A DNA stretch of 52,669 bases from Rhodospirillaceae bacterium (GTDB lineage Bacteria > Pseudomonadota > Alphaproteobacteria > Rhodospirillales > UBA2165): positions 1-52,669 of the forward strand of contig CANIGJ010000029.1 of NCBI GenBank assembly GCA_947467145.1. Reading direction: 5' to 3'. Below are positions 33,444-41,320 of the stretch, piece by piece (within the stretch, counting starts at the first letter, position 1; each line of letters opens with the position of its first letter). The position numbers were made by a program, and so were the translations under genes. The notes beneath the pieces are model-generated. The model ran no database searches, was not told the origin of the DNA, and was given only the letters and a program-made list of their open reading frames with translations.

Positions 33444-34472
33444 ATGACCGGAATTCGCAGCGCGACGCTTGTCGCAACCCTTTCTCTCGCAACGGTTTTC
33501 GCGAACGATACGCCGGCAAGCGCGCAATCCGTCGAGCAGTTCTACAAGGGTACCACCGTCACGGTCCTGCTCGGCCAACCGCCGGGAGGGTCGTACGACC
33601 TCTATGGCCGCCTCGCGGTCGACCATCTGAAGAAATTCATCCCGGGCAATCCGAACGTCCAGATCCAATACAAGCCGGGTGGGGGCGGCGCGGTCGCGGT
33701 CGCCTATTTCTACGAGCAGGCGCCACGCGACGGGTCGATGATCGGCCTGTTCGCCGAAACGCTCGGCCATATCCAGCTGACCGATCCCGATATCGGCAAG
33801 TGGAAGATGGAAGAGATGACCTATATCGGATCCTTCGCCGGCGTGAATGCCGCTTTCGTGCGCCGGGGCGGCTCGCCCGCCAAGACGGTCGAAGAGATGA
33901 AGACTATCCCGATGAATATGGGCTGTTCGGGCAAGACGTCGCAGAGCTACCAATCGCCCGCGATGCTCAAGAACCTGGCCGGCTACAAGTTCAACCTGAT
34001 CTGCGGCTATCCAGGTTCGGCGGAATATGTACTGGCGCTGGAAAAGGGCGAAGTCGACATGGTGTCGTCGGCCTGGAATTCCTGGGCCAGCGTGCATCAG
34101 CAAAAACTGGCGAGCGGCGAATTCGTGCCCATGATCCAATCGGGGCTCAAGCGTCACGCGGACCTGCCCAACGTGCCGCTGATGCAGGATCTGGTGAGCG
34201 ATCCGAAGCTCAAGAAAGCGATGGAATTCGCCTCGGCCGGTGCGGCCATCGGCCGTGCGCTGATCGCGCCGCCGAAGGTGCCGAACGATCGCCTCGAAGC
34301 GCTGCGCACCGCGTTCGACAAGATGGTGAAGGATCCGGACTTTATTGCGGATGCCAAGAAGCGTGGCGCCGAGCTTGATCCGAGCCCCGGCACCGAAGTG
34401 CAGAAGGCGAGCCTCGCCATCGTCGGTGCCGACAAGGAAATCGTCGATCTCGCCAAGAAGGGCATGCAGTAG
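33444..34472 (+). CDS. TctC/Bug-type periplasmic solute-binding protein, orphan
   Basis: A 342-residue exported protein of the tripartite tricarboxylate transporter receptor family. The signal peptide ends ASAQ. Mature landmarks are VEQFYKGTTVTVLLGQPPGGSYDLYGRLAVDHL, FIPGNPNVQIQYKPGGGG, and the second-domain LICGYPGSAEYVLALEKGEVDM. The blocks shared with the gene at 11462 put both in one subgroup. No TctA or TctB partner is encoded in the window. AGGAGG lies six bases before the ATG. It is divergent from SBP paralogue C and is followed by a strong bidirectional terminator. Likely ligands are carboxylates; the actual one is unknown. Confidence 0.87.
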   Translation: MTGIRSATLVATLSLATVFANDTPASAQSVEQFYKGTTVTVLLGQPPGGSYDLYGRLAVDHLKKFIPGNPNVQIQYKPGGGGAVAVAYFYEQAPRDGSMIGLFAETLGHIQLTDPDIGKWKMEEMTYIGSFAGVNAAFVRRGGSPAKTVEEMKTIPMNMGCSGKTSQSYQSPAMLKNLAGYKFNLICGYPGSAEYVLALEKGEVDMVSSAWNSWASVHQQKLASGEFVPMIQSGLKRHADLPNVPLMQDLVSDPKLKKAMEFASAGAAIGRALIAPPKVPNDRLEALRTAFDKMVKDPDFIADAKKRGAELDPSPGTEVQKASLAIVGADKEIVDLAKKGMQ

Positions 34473-34495
34473 CGAGTTTGCGCACCGGAAAAAGC

Positions 34496-34527
34496 AAAAA
34501 GGCGGAAGAGTGATCTTCCGCCTTTTT
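34496..34527. terminator. Bidirectional intrinsic terminator between convergent genes
   Basis: AAAAAGGCGGAAG, loop AGTGAT, CTTCCGCCTTTTT is a perfect 13-bp inverted repeat with A- and T-runs on both sides, placed between the TctC-type gene and the convergent GlcG-like gene. It should end both transcripts. Confidence 0.92.
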
Positions 34528-34548
34528 CTTTGACCGGAAACGGGACCG

Positions 34549-34950
34549 TTAGGACAGAACCGCTGCGCCTGCTTTAGCGACCTGGGCATCCTGCGACGAC
34601 TGCACGCCGGATACGCCGATCGCGCCGACATACTGCCCCTCGACGATCAGCGGAATGCCGCCTTCGATGGGGGTCACGCCGGGCAAGGACATAACGGCCA
34701 CACGGCCTTTGGCGACGACCTCTTCGAACGCCAAGGACGGGCGCTTGAACATGATCGCGGTCTTAGCCTTTTCGACGGCGACGACGGACGATGCCTTTTG
34801 CGTGCCGTCCATGCGTTCGAGATACATCAGGTGGCCGCCGTCATCGAGGACGGCAATCACAACGTTCCAACCTTGTTTCTCGGCTTCGGCGCGCGCGGCG
34901 GCGGCCATCTTCTTAGCGTCGTCAATCGACAATGCGAGCGTTTTGAGCAC
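34549..34950 (-). CDS. GlcG/HbpS family (DUF336) protein
   Basis: A 133-residue protein of the GlcG/HbpS family. Motifs are LSIDDAKKMAAAARAEAEKQGWNVVIAVLDDGGHLMYLERMDG, ASSVVAVEKAKTAIMFKRPS, and the C-terminal GGIPLIVEGQYVGAIGVSGVQSSQDAQVAKAG. HbpS binds heme; GlcG is a gene of the glycolate operon without a settled function. Members often sit beside catabolic oxygenase and hydroxyacid genes, as here. No signal peptide is seen, so it is likely cytoplasmic. The start is a GTG at 34950 behind AGGAAG. It follows the HD-domain gene by 18 bases and is likely co-transcribed with it. Confidence 0.88.
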   Translation of the reverse strand: MLKTLALSIDDAKKMAAAARAEAEKQGWNVVIAVLDDGGHLMYLERMDGTQKASSVVAVEKAKTAIMFKRPSLAFEEVVAKGRVAVMSLPGVTPIEGGIPLIVEGQYVGAIGVSGVQSSQDAQVAKAGAAVLS

Positions 34951-34968
34951 GGGTCTTCCTTATACTGA

Positions 34969-35730
34969 TTAGAGTGCGTTACAGGGCCGGATGATCGTGC
35001 GCCACATGTGCGACGACGAGGTATTGTCATTGCCGAGGCCTTCCTTCGGCTGCTTGAAGTGGCGACCGATGATGTCTTCGAACTGTTCCATCGTGACGAC
35101 GACGTTCGGATCGAAGGAATACAGATCGTTCACGCAGATCATGCGCGCCGACATATAATATTTGTGGTTCTTGGCGAATTCGTAGGCGCGCTCGATATAG
35201 GGCTCGGGACGATAGCCTTCGCCGAACAGCTTCACATACAGTTCGGGATAGCCGTAGCCGACGCTTTCGTCGGGATAGAAGCGCAACGCCTGGTGATAGC
35301 GGATCGCCCAGCTCACTTCTTCATCGACATAGGGCTCGAGCAATTGCGCGCCCCAATAGCCATGATCGGAGCGGATGAAACCGTTGACCGCGAAATCGTG
35401 CAGCAGACAGCCCAGCACCATCTTTTCCGGCAGGCCGTTCTTCTGCGCGAGATTCGCGCTCTGCATCAGATGCTGATCACCGCCGATGGTGAAACGGTTC
35501 TTGAAGAAATCCATCAGGGTGGGTTTTTCCGGCATCGGCGGCAGGCGCGGATCAGTGCCCATCAGCACTTGTTTACGCGGCGCGCCCGGCACCGGCGTAT
35601 TGGTGCGCGGCAACGAGCCGTCGGCTAGATGAAACAGCAGCGACTTGGTGACGATCTTTTCGCCCAGTTCCTTCATCTGCTGGTGTTCGGCGTCTTCCGC
35701 CGCTTGCCACATCGATTTCGCCTGCGCCAT
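34969..35730 (-). CDS. HD-domain protein with PhnZ/MIOX-like diiron ligand pattern
   Basis: A 253-residue HD-domain protein. The start is the ATG at 35730 behind AGGGG; the longer frame to 35886 is rejected. Candidate metal ligands are His87 (GGDQHLMQSA), His111-Asp112 (LLHDFAVNG), His123 (SDHGYWGAQLL), His146 (IRYHQALRFY) and Asp202 (CVNDLYSFDP). This H...HD...H...H...D order has six ligands, one or two more than the usual mononuclear HD phosphohydrolase, and the spacing resembles that of the mixed-valence diiron oxygenases PhnZ and myo-inositol oxygenase. The annotation 'phosphohydrolase' may therefore be wrong; it may be a C-H or C-P bond-cleaving oxygenase. No phosphonate genes are nearby. 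Confidence 0.8.
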   Translation of the reverse strand: MAQAKSMWQAAEDAEHQQMKELGEKIVTKSLLFHLADGSLPRTNTPVPGAPRKQVLMGTDPRLPPMPEKPTLMDFFKNRFTIGGDQHLMQSANLAQKNGLPEKMVLGCLLHDFAVNGFIRSDHGYWGAQLLEPYVDEEVSWAIRYHQALRFYPDESVGYGYPELYVKLFGEGYRPEPYIERAYEFAKNHKYYMSARMICVNDLYSFDPNVVVTMEQFEDIIGRHFKQPKEGLGNDNTSSSHMWRTIIRPCNAL

Positions 35731-35866
35731 AAGCTGGCCCCTTTGTCCTGTTTTATTACTTCCGTTCAGTGGGATCATATACCCGGGAACCGGCCGGCTC
35801 CATACGTCCCAAACTACTGCCCAACCCCCAAATTGATGCCATAAGATTCGTGATATCGCGAATAAA

Positions 35867-35896
35867 TTGACAAGGGCGGCGGCCACTTGCCATATG
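35867..35896 (+). promoter_or_regulatory. Candidate sigma-70 promoter of the FAD monooxygenase gene
   Basis: TTGACA (35867-35872), an 18-base spacer and CATATG (35891-35896) would start transcription near 35903, about 43 bases before the ATG. The transcript would begin close to a hairpin GGACCC-TGAA-GGGTCC (35918-35933) that sits just ahead of the start codon region. Found by eye; the -10 is imperfect. Confidence 0.4.
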
Positions 35897-35945
35897 CGGG
35901 ATCGCTTATTTTGGGACGGACCCTGAAGGGTCCACGCGGGTATTT

Positions 35946-37127
35946 ATGGGCTATAAAATTCTCATCGCCGGTGCAGGTCTCGGCGGACTGACAACCGCCT
36001 CTTGCCTGATGAAGGCCGGCCACGATGTCGAGGTCTTTGAGCAGGCTCCTGTCCTGGGCGAAATCGGCGCCGGCATCCAGATCAGCGCCAATGCCATGCA
36101 TGTGATGAACGATCTCGGCCTGGGACCGGACCTCGCCAAGACCGCCGTCCGGCCGGGCGCCTATGTCTTCCGCCTGCACGATACCGGAGAGGAAGTCAGC
36201 CGCTTCAGCCTGGCCGACGAGCACGAGCGCCTGCACAAGGCGCCCTACAACCAGCTTCATCGCGCCGACCTGCACGACCTGTTGGCCGCCAAGGCGCGCG
36301 AATTCAAAAAGGACGTCGTCCATCTGAACAAGCGCGCGGTCGGCTTCGATGAAACCGCTAGCGGCGTGACCCTGCATTTCGCCGACGGCACCTCGGCCCA
36401 GGGCGACATGGTGATCGGCGCGGACGGGGTCAAATCCGCCATCCGCACCAAGATCGCGGGCGACGCCAAGCCGACCTATACCGGCGATATCGCCTGGCGC
36501 CTGACGGTGCCGACCGATCAGCTGCCGCCCAACCTGATGCCGCCGGTGATGTCGGTCTTCATGGGGCCGGGTGCGCATGTGGTCTGTTATTATTTGCGTG
36601 CGGGTGCGTTGCTCAATTTCGTCGGCCTCGTCGAGACCGACGAGGTAAACGAGGAATCCTGGACCTCGACCTTCCCCTGGGAAAAGCTGAAGGCGGATTT
36701 CGCCGGCTGGCATCCCGATCTGCAGACCATCATCGATACCACCGATCGCGGCCAGTGTTTCCGCTGGTCGTTGTTCTATCGCGAACCGATCGGCAATTGG
36801 AGCACCAAGCGCGCGACCATGCTGGGCGATGCGGTGCATGCCACCCTGCCCTATCTCGCCCAGGGTGCCGCCATGGCGATCGAGGATGGCGCGGTGCTGA
36901 CGCGCGCCTTGGGCATGGAAGCGAACATCGCCGACGCGTTGCAGCTGTATCAGCGCAATCGGATCGAACGCACCTCGCGCATCGTCAAAGGATCGGACGG
37001 CAACCGCACCTTGTTCCACCTGCGCGATCAGAACGCGATCCGCCAGGCCTTCGCCAATCGCGACGAGGGCGGCGACCGCAACGGCTGGCTCTATTCCTAT
37101 AATCCGCTGACGGTGCCGCTCACTTGA
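35946..37127 (+). CDS. FAD-dependent aromatic monooxygenase (salicylate hydroxylase-like)
   Basis: A 393-residue group A flavoprotein monooxygenase. The FAD/NADH fold motif ILIAGAGLGGLTTASCLMKAGHDVEVFEQ is at residues 5-33, GADGVKSAIRTKI near 160 is the DG motif, and MLGDAVHATLPYLAQGAAMAIEDG near 293 is the GD motif. The closest family resemblance is to salicylate 1-monooxygenase and 3-hydroxybenzoate 6-monooxygenase, which hydroxylate a phenolic acid ring; the exact substrate cannot be assigned. There is no signal peptide. The stop overlaps the start of the next gene by four bases. It is divergent from the HD-domain gene. Confidence 0.9.
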   Translation: MGYKILIAGAGLGGLTTASCLMKAGHDVEVFEQAPVLGEIGAGIQISANAMHVMNDLGLGPDLAKTAVRPGAYVFRLHDTGEEVSRFSLADEHERLHKAPYNQLHRADLHDLLAAKAREFKKDVVHLNKRAVGFDETASGVTLHFADGTSAQGDMVIGADGVKSAIRTKIAGDAKPTYTGDIAWRLTVPTDQLPPNLMPPVMSVFMGPGAHVVCYYLRAGALLNFVGLVETDEVNEESWTSTFPWEKLKADFAGWHPDLQTIIDTTDRGQCFRWSLFYREPIGNWSTKRATMLGDAVHATLPYLAQGAAMAIEDGAVLTRALGMEANIADALQLYQRNRIERTSRIVKGSDGNRTLFHLRDQNAIRQAFANRDEGGDRNGWLYSYNPLTVPLT

Positions 37128-38524
37128 GTGGCGCTGACGTGAGCAGGACTAACAGGACGATCGGGCCGCACGGCCTGAAGGCCATTGCCACGATCGCCGG
37201 CATCACCGTGCTGTTGCTGTTGCCGGCCTTCTGGAACGGCTATCCGGTCTTTTATTTCGACAGCCTCGATTACATCTCGCTGCCCTATACTTGGAAGATC
37301 CCGATCTTCCGCACGGCGGGCTACGGCGTCTTCGCCACCGTCGTGCTGCCCTTCAACAGCATCTGGCCGATCATCATCGTCCAAAGCGCGCTGCTCGCCT
37401 ACGTCCTGCTCGAAGCGCGCCGCATCCTGTTTCCCGATCTCAGCGCGCCCTACGCCTGCGTCATTCTGGCCATCCTGGCGCTAGTCACCGGCATGCCGTG
37501 GCTCGCCAGCATCGTGATGCCCGACGTCTTCACCGTGCCCGCGGTGCTGCTGACCCTGATGCTGGCGCAGACCGAAATACGCCTGGGCACGACACGCACG
37601 ACCGTTTTCATCCTGCTGCTGGCCTTGGCCTGCGCCGCGCATCCGACCCATTTTGCGCTGTGCACCGGATTGGTCCTCTGCATTTTCGTGTTCGACAAGC
37701 TGGCGCTCTACCATTGGCCGGTCATGCGCATGCATGTGCGTTATGCCATCGTCGGCGTCGTGCTTGGCATCGCGGCGACCGTGGGCGCCAACTGGATCGC
37801 GAGCGGCAAGGTGTTCCTGACGCCGCGCACGACGTCAGTGTTGACCATGGCCGTGATGGCCGAGAACGGTCTGCTACAGGAATTCCTGGAAGAAATCTGC
37901 ACCGATCCCGAAGAACATAAATCAGTGCTCTGTCCGTACCGCGAAGAAATCCCGCACGACGCCAACGAATTCCTATGGCACAGCAGCTTCTTCCATAAGG
38001 TCGGCGGCTGGGACGCGATGATCAAGGAATCGCCCTGGATCCTCGACGAAATCATCGACCGCCATCCGATCCAATTCGCGCGCACCGCGACCCAACTGAC
38101 CCTTGAGCAGATCATCACCTTCAAGACCGGCGAAGGTTTCCGCACCATGGTCGGCTTCCTCGATCTCGAATTGCGCACCTATTATGCGCACGAGAATGCC
38201 GCCTTCATGGCGGCACGCCAGCAAGGTTACAAAGACGTCGAGGATTCGCCGATGGAGGCGATCAATCGCGTCCAAGGGCCCTTCATGCTGGCGAGCTTGC
38301 CTTTGATCCTGGTCGTCGTCGTGCTGGCGTGGCGGCAGAACGATCGCTGGAAGCTGACGCTCGCGGGCCTCGTGACCCTCGCCTATCTCGGCAATTCGTT
38401 CATCTGCGGCGCGATCTCGAATCCCGCCGACCGTTACAACAACCGGATCGTCTGGCTGGTCGTGCTGACGGTGCTGGTGTTATTGCCGCCGCTGATCAAG
38501 GCCGAGCGGGCCAGAACTAAATAA
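37124..38524 (+). CDS. Multi-span membrane protein, probable GT-C-type glycosyltransferase
   Basis: A 466-residue polytopic membrane protein with about ten hydrophobic segments, the first at residues 19-37. The first external loop contains WNGYPVFYFDSLDYISLPY, with acidic residues Asp46 and Asp49, the kind of catalytic-loop placement seen in GT-C enzymes that use lipid-phosphate-linked sugars. A soluble central segment (residues about 245-350) with FLEEICTDPEEHKSVLCPYREEIPHDANEF is unusual. I do not recognise a characterised family. The start is probably the TTG at 37124, overlapping the monooxygenase stop, or a GTG at 37139. Downstream neighbours (GT2, YdjC deacetylase) support a role in lipid or glycan assembly. 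Confidence 0.7.
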   Translation: MSGADVSRTNRTIGPHGLKAIATIAGITVLLLLPAFWNGYPVFYFDSLDYISLPYTWKIPIFRTAGYGVFATVVLPFNSIWPIIIVQSALLAYVLLEARRILFPDLSAPYACVILAILALVTGMPWLASIVMPDVFTVPAVLLTLMLAQTEIRLGTTRTTVFILLLALACAAHPTHFALCTGLVLCIFVFDKLALYHWPVMRMHVRYAIVGVVLGIAATVGANWIASGKVFLTPRTTSVLTMAVMAENGLLQEFLEEICTDPEEHKSVLCPYREEIPHDANEFLWHSSFFHKVGGWDAMIKESPWILDEIIDRHPIQFARTATQLTLEQIITFKTGEGFRTMVGFLDLELRTYYAHENAAFMAARQQGYKDVEDSPMEAINRVQGPFMLASLPLILVVVVLAWRQNDRWKLTLAGLVTLAYLGNSFICGAISNPADRYNNRIVWLVVLTVLVLLPPLIKAERARTK

Positions 38525-38533
38525 ATTGGCGGT

Positions 38534-39289
38534 CTAAGATTTAGGCCGCGCCCTAAACGTCATCCGCTGCTTGTTGAAACCGACATTGTTGCGGATACGT
38601 TCGGCGGTGAAGCCGTGACGCGTCAGCATGCCGGCAAAATCGTCCGCCTCGTAGCACGAGAAACCGGCGGTGGCACGGATGCGGCGATATTCGGAAAAGA
38701 ACGTCTTCGCCAGCCCGATGCACGCGGCAAAGAAAAACCCATTGGTCAGTCCGGTGCCGAGCAACGAGCCAATGTCGGCCGCCATACTGACATGCGGCGG
38801 GATGATATCGGCGAAGATCACTTCGCCGTCCGACTTCAGCACGGTGCGGAAGCGATCCATCAGGGTTTCGAGATCGGCGCGCGATAGATACTGCGCGACC
38901 GAGACCACAATGATCATATCCAGACTGGCCGGTGCCAGGGATTGCCAATCGGCATCGTTCAGCACGCGGATGCCTTTAGCTCCGGCAAAGCGCGCGGCAA
39001 TCCGGCTCTGCACCGCACCGACCCCGTCGTAGAGCCACAGTTCGCGACAGAAACCGACCAGAGCCGGCGCGTTCAGCGCATCGCCGCAGCCCCAATCCAA
39101 GACCAGTGGCGTGCCGTGCGACGCCCGGCGGCCCGCGATCAGACGCGCGAGATCGTCGGCGATCCGTTCGTAATGGACGCGCATATGGCGCGCATTGACG
39201 TAGATGGAATGGGTGCCGCTCCAGAAATCCGCCCACGCATCGCTGGAGTTGGCCGTGTTGGACGCAGGTTGCTTCGCCTCATTATTCAT
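38534..39289 (-). CDS. Class I SAM-dependent methyltransferase
   Basis: A 251-residue methyltransferase. The SAM-binding motif I is LVLDWGCGDALNAPAL near residue 61, followed by ADWQSLAPASLDMIIVVSVAQYLSRADLETLMDRFRTVLKSDGEVIFADIIPP, which are motifs of the Rossmann methyltransferase fold. An N-terminal ADFWSGTHSIYVNARHMRVHYERIA block is shared with alphaproteobacterial relatives placed beside glycosyltransferases. The acceptor is unknown, likely a sugar or lipid intermediate. The ATG at 39289 has no Shine-Dalgarno sequence and lies in a perfect hairpin (39271-39299). It is convergent with the membrane protein gene. Confidence 0.88.
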   Translation of the reverse strand: MNNEAKQPASNTANSSDAWADFWSGTHSIYVNARHMRVHYERIADDLARLIAGRRASHGTPLVLDWGCGDALNAPALVGFCRELWLYDGVGAVQSRIAARFAGAKGIRVLNDADWQSLAPASLDMIIVVSVAQYLSRADLETLMDRFRTVLKSDGEVIFADIIPPHVSMAADIGSLLGTGLTNGFFFAACIGLAKTFFSEYRRIRATAGFSCYEADDFAGMLTRHGFTAERIRNNVGFNKQRMTFRARPKS

Positions 39290-39299
39290 GAGGCGAAGC
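39271..39299 (-). promoter_or_regulatory. Perfect 11-bp hairpin enclosing a start codon
   Basis: GCTTCGCCTCA, loop TTATTCA, TGAGGCGAAGC (plus-strand coordinates 39271-39281 and 39289-39299). On the transcript of the methyltransferase gene the first A of the AUG is the last paired base of the 5' arm and the rest lies in the loop. No ribosome-binding site is seen upstream. It could hold translation back, act as a terminator for an upstream GT2 transcript without a U-run, or both. Confidence 0.6.
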
Positions 39300-39333
39300 T
39301 AACCCAAATACGGGACAATTCAAGGAAGGGAGC

Positions 39334-40380
39334 TTACGAGCCGTTGACGACGCGGAAGGACGGCACTTCACGCGGCTCGGTCTCGAAACGTGAACCGCTT
39401 TCGTCGGCGAAGCCGTAGGCGCCGCGCACGACATACAGCGGGCGGCCCTTCACTTCGTCGAACACGCGGCCGAGATATTCGCCGATCACGCCCAGCGACA
39501 CGAGCTGGATACCACCCAGGAACAGCAAGGTGATGATGATCGATTCATAGCCCGGGACGTCGATCCCATAGATCGCCGTACGCACCAGGCGGACCGCGAT
39601 ATAGGCGAAGGCGAGCAGCGAGATCACCGCACCCAGGCCGCCCCAGACGCGCAGCGGCAGCTTGGAGAAGCCGGCGATGCCGGAGAAGGCGAAGGAGACG
39701 AGCTTGAAGAACGACCACTTGGTCTTGCCGCTGGCGCGTTCCTCGACATCGTAGGGCACGCTGGTCTGCTTGAAACCGAGCCAGGCGAACATGCCCTTCA
39801 TGAAGCGGTTGCGTTCCGGCATCGCGTTCAAGGCGTCGACCACCTTGCGGTCGAGCAGGCGGAAGTCGCCGGCACCTTCCGGCAGCGAGACTTCCGAGCA
39901 TTTGCGGAACAGCCAGTAGAACGCCTGCGCGGAAGTGCGGCTGGCGAACGACTGATCCTGGCGTGAATTGCGCACGGCATAGATCATCTCGAAGCCTTCA
40001 TGCCACTTGGCGATGAGTTCGGGAATGAGTTCCGGCGGATGTTGCAGATCGCCATCCATGGGGATGACAGCACGGCCCGACGCGTGGGCGATACCGGCCG
40101 ACAGGGCGGCGTCCTTACCGAAGTTGCGTGACAGATCGATGACACGCATCGCGGAATTGGTGCGCGCTTCCTCGACCAGACGATCGAGTGTGTGGTCGCG
40201 GCTGCCGTCATTCACGCAGACGATCTCGAACGGCACGTTCAGGCTGCGCAGGACGGGCATCAGGCGCGCAAACAATGCGCGCACGTTGGACTCTTCGTTA
40301 TAGAAAGGTACAACGATGGAGATCTCCGGGGTCCCAGTCCTGGATATCATCCAACGCACGTCGGACGTCTCGCGGTTCAT
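39334..40380 (-). CDS. GT2 family glycosyltransferase, polyprenyl-phosphate type (ArnC/DPM1-like)
   Basis: A 348-residue enzyme. The cytosolic GT-A domain starts EISIVVPFYNEESNV, has the acidic VCVNDGSRDHT and the catalytic IPMDGDLQHPPELIPEL (D-x-D). Two C-terminal membrane segments (about 230-255 and 268-290) are typical of ArnC/GtrB/DPM1 proteins that load a sugar from a nucleotide donor onto undecaprenyl or similar phosphate. I use the ATG at 40380, preceded by AGGTAGGA, over the ATG at 40419. Neighbours include a YdjC deacetylase (divergent) and a GT-C-like protein, which would modify and use the lipid-linked sugar. The sugar is unknown. Confidence 0.9.
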   Translation of the reverse strand: MNRETSDVRWMISRTGTPEISIVVPFYNEESNVRALFARLMPVLRSLNVPFEIVCVNDGSRDHTLDRLVEEARTNSAMRVIDLSRNFGKDAALSAGIAHASGRAVIPMDGDLQHPPELIPELIAKWHEGFEMIYAVRNSRQDQSFASRTSAQAFYWLFRKCSEVSLPEGAGDFRLLDRKVVDALNAMPERNRFMKGMFAWLGFKQTSVPYDVEERASGKTKWSFFKLVSFAFSGIAGFSKLPLRVWGGLGAVISLLAFAYIAVRLVRTAIYGIDVPGYESIIITLLFLGGIQLVSLGVIGEYLGRVFDEVKGRPLYVVRGAYGFADESGSRFETEPREVPSFRVVNGS

Positions 40381-40467
40381 TGTGTTCCTACCTTTTTTTG
40401 GCCACGCGGTGTGTAGCACATATAAGGCAGTAATGATGTATGGGACCCAATATTCCCCAGGATCGAC

Positions 40468-41313
40468 ATGATCACCCCGATTTTTCTTTGTGCCGATGAT
40501 TACGCCTTAACCCCCGGAATTTCCAGAGGGATTCGCGATCTTGCGGCGGCTGGACGGCTCAGTGCGACGAGCGCGATGACGGTTTCTCCTTACTGGGATC
40601 AGGAAGGGCACCTGCTGAAAGGCTTCGAGCCGGTGCTATCCGGCCGCCTGGCGGTCGGGCTGCATTTCACACTGACCGACTACAAGCCTTTGACAAATAT
40701 GCATGATTTGGCCCCGAACGGAGGACTGCCCGGGCTTGGGTCCCTGTTGAAAGCAGCCCTGCGACGCCGGATCGACCGCGACGAGATCGCGCGCGAATTG
40801 ACGGCCCAGATCGACCGATTCCAGGCGGTTATGGGTGTCCCACCCGCCTATCTCGACGGGCATCACCATGTCCACCAGCTTCCAATAATCCGCGATGTTG
40901 TGATTGAGATCACACGAGAGCGCTTGGGCCCGCGCGCCTTCGTACGCACCTGCGACGAGTCGCTGGGCGCCATCCTACGCCGGGGCGTCGCCGTGCCGCG
41001 CGCCACGATCATTTCGCTGCTGGGACGGACCTTCGCGAAACAGGCCCGTCATCGCGGCTTTCGTGGCAATCGCGGCTTTCGCGGCGTGCGCAATTTCGAT
41101 CCGCAGGAAAATGTCAGCCGGCTGTTCGATGCCTACCTAACCAATCCCAAGCCCAACATGATGATCATGTGCCATCCGGGCTATGACGAACCGGTGCCCG
41201 ACATCGACGATGAGGTCCACGCGAGCCGCCCCGAGGAGCTGGCCTTCCTCGCCAGCGACGCCTTTGCCAAGCTGTTGCGCGAGCGCGACGTCGAACTGAT
41301 TGCGCCGGATTAG
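40468..41313 (+). CDS. YdjC/ChbG-family carbohydrate deacetylase
   Basis: A 281-residue protein of the ChbG/HpnK family, metal-dependent deacetylases of N-acetyl sugars. The metal site begins FLCADDYALTPGISRGIRDL (Asp10-Asp11) and continues with GLHFTLTDY and DGHHHVHQLPIIRDVV; the late MCHPGYDEP adds the final conserved His region. HpnK members act in hopanoid glycolipid synthesis, but no hpn genes are here. Its position beside an ArnC-like glycosyltransferase suggests deacetylation or deformylation of a lipid-linked amino sugar, as ArnD does in the Arn pathway; this is inference. It is divergent from the GT2 gene, sharing a 87-base promoter region. Confidence 0.85.
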   Translation: MITPIFLCADDYALTPGISRGIRDLAAAGRLSATSAMTVSPYWDQEGHLLKGFEPVLSGRLAVGLHFTLTDYKPLTNMHDLAPNGGLPGLGSLLKAALRRRIDRDEIARELTAQIDRFQAVMGVPPAYLDGHHHVHQLPIIRDVVIEITRERLGPRAFVRTCDESLGAILRRGVAVPRATIISLLGRTFAKQARHRGFRGNRGFRGVRNFDPQENVSRLFDAYLTNPKPNMMIMCHPGYDEPVPDIDDEVHASRPEELAFLASDAFAKLLRERDVELIAPD

Positions 41314-41320
41314 AAATCCG

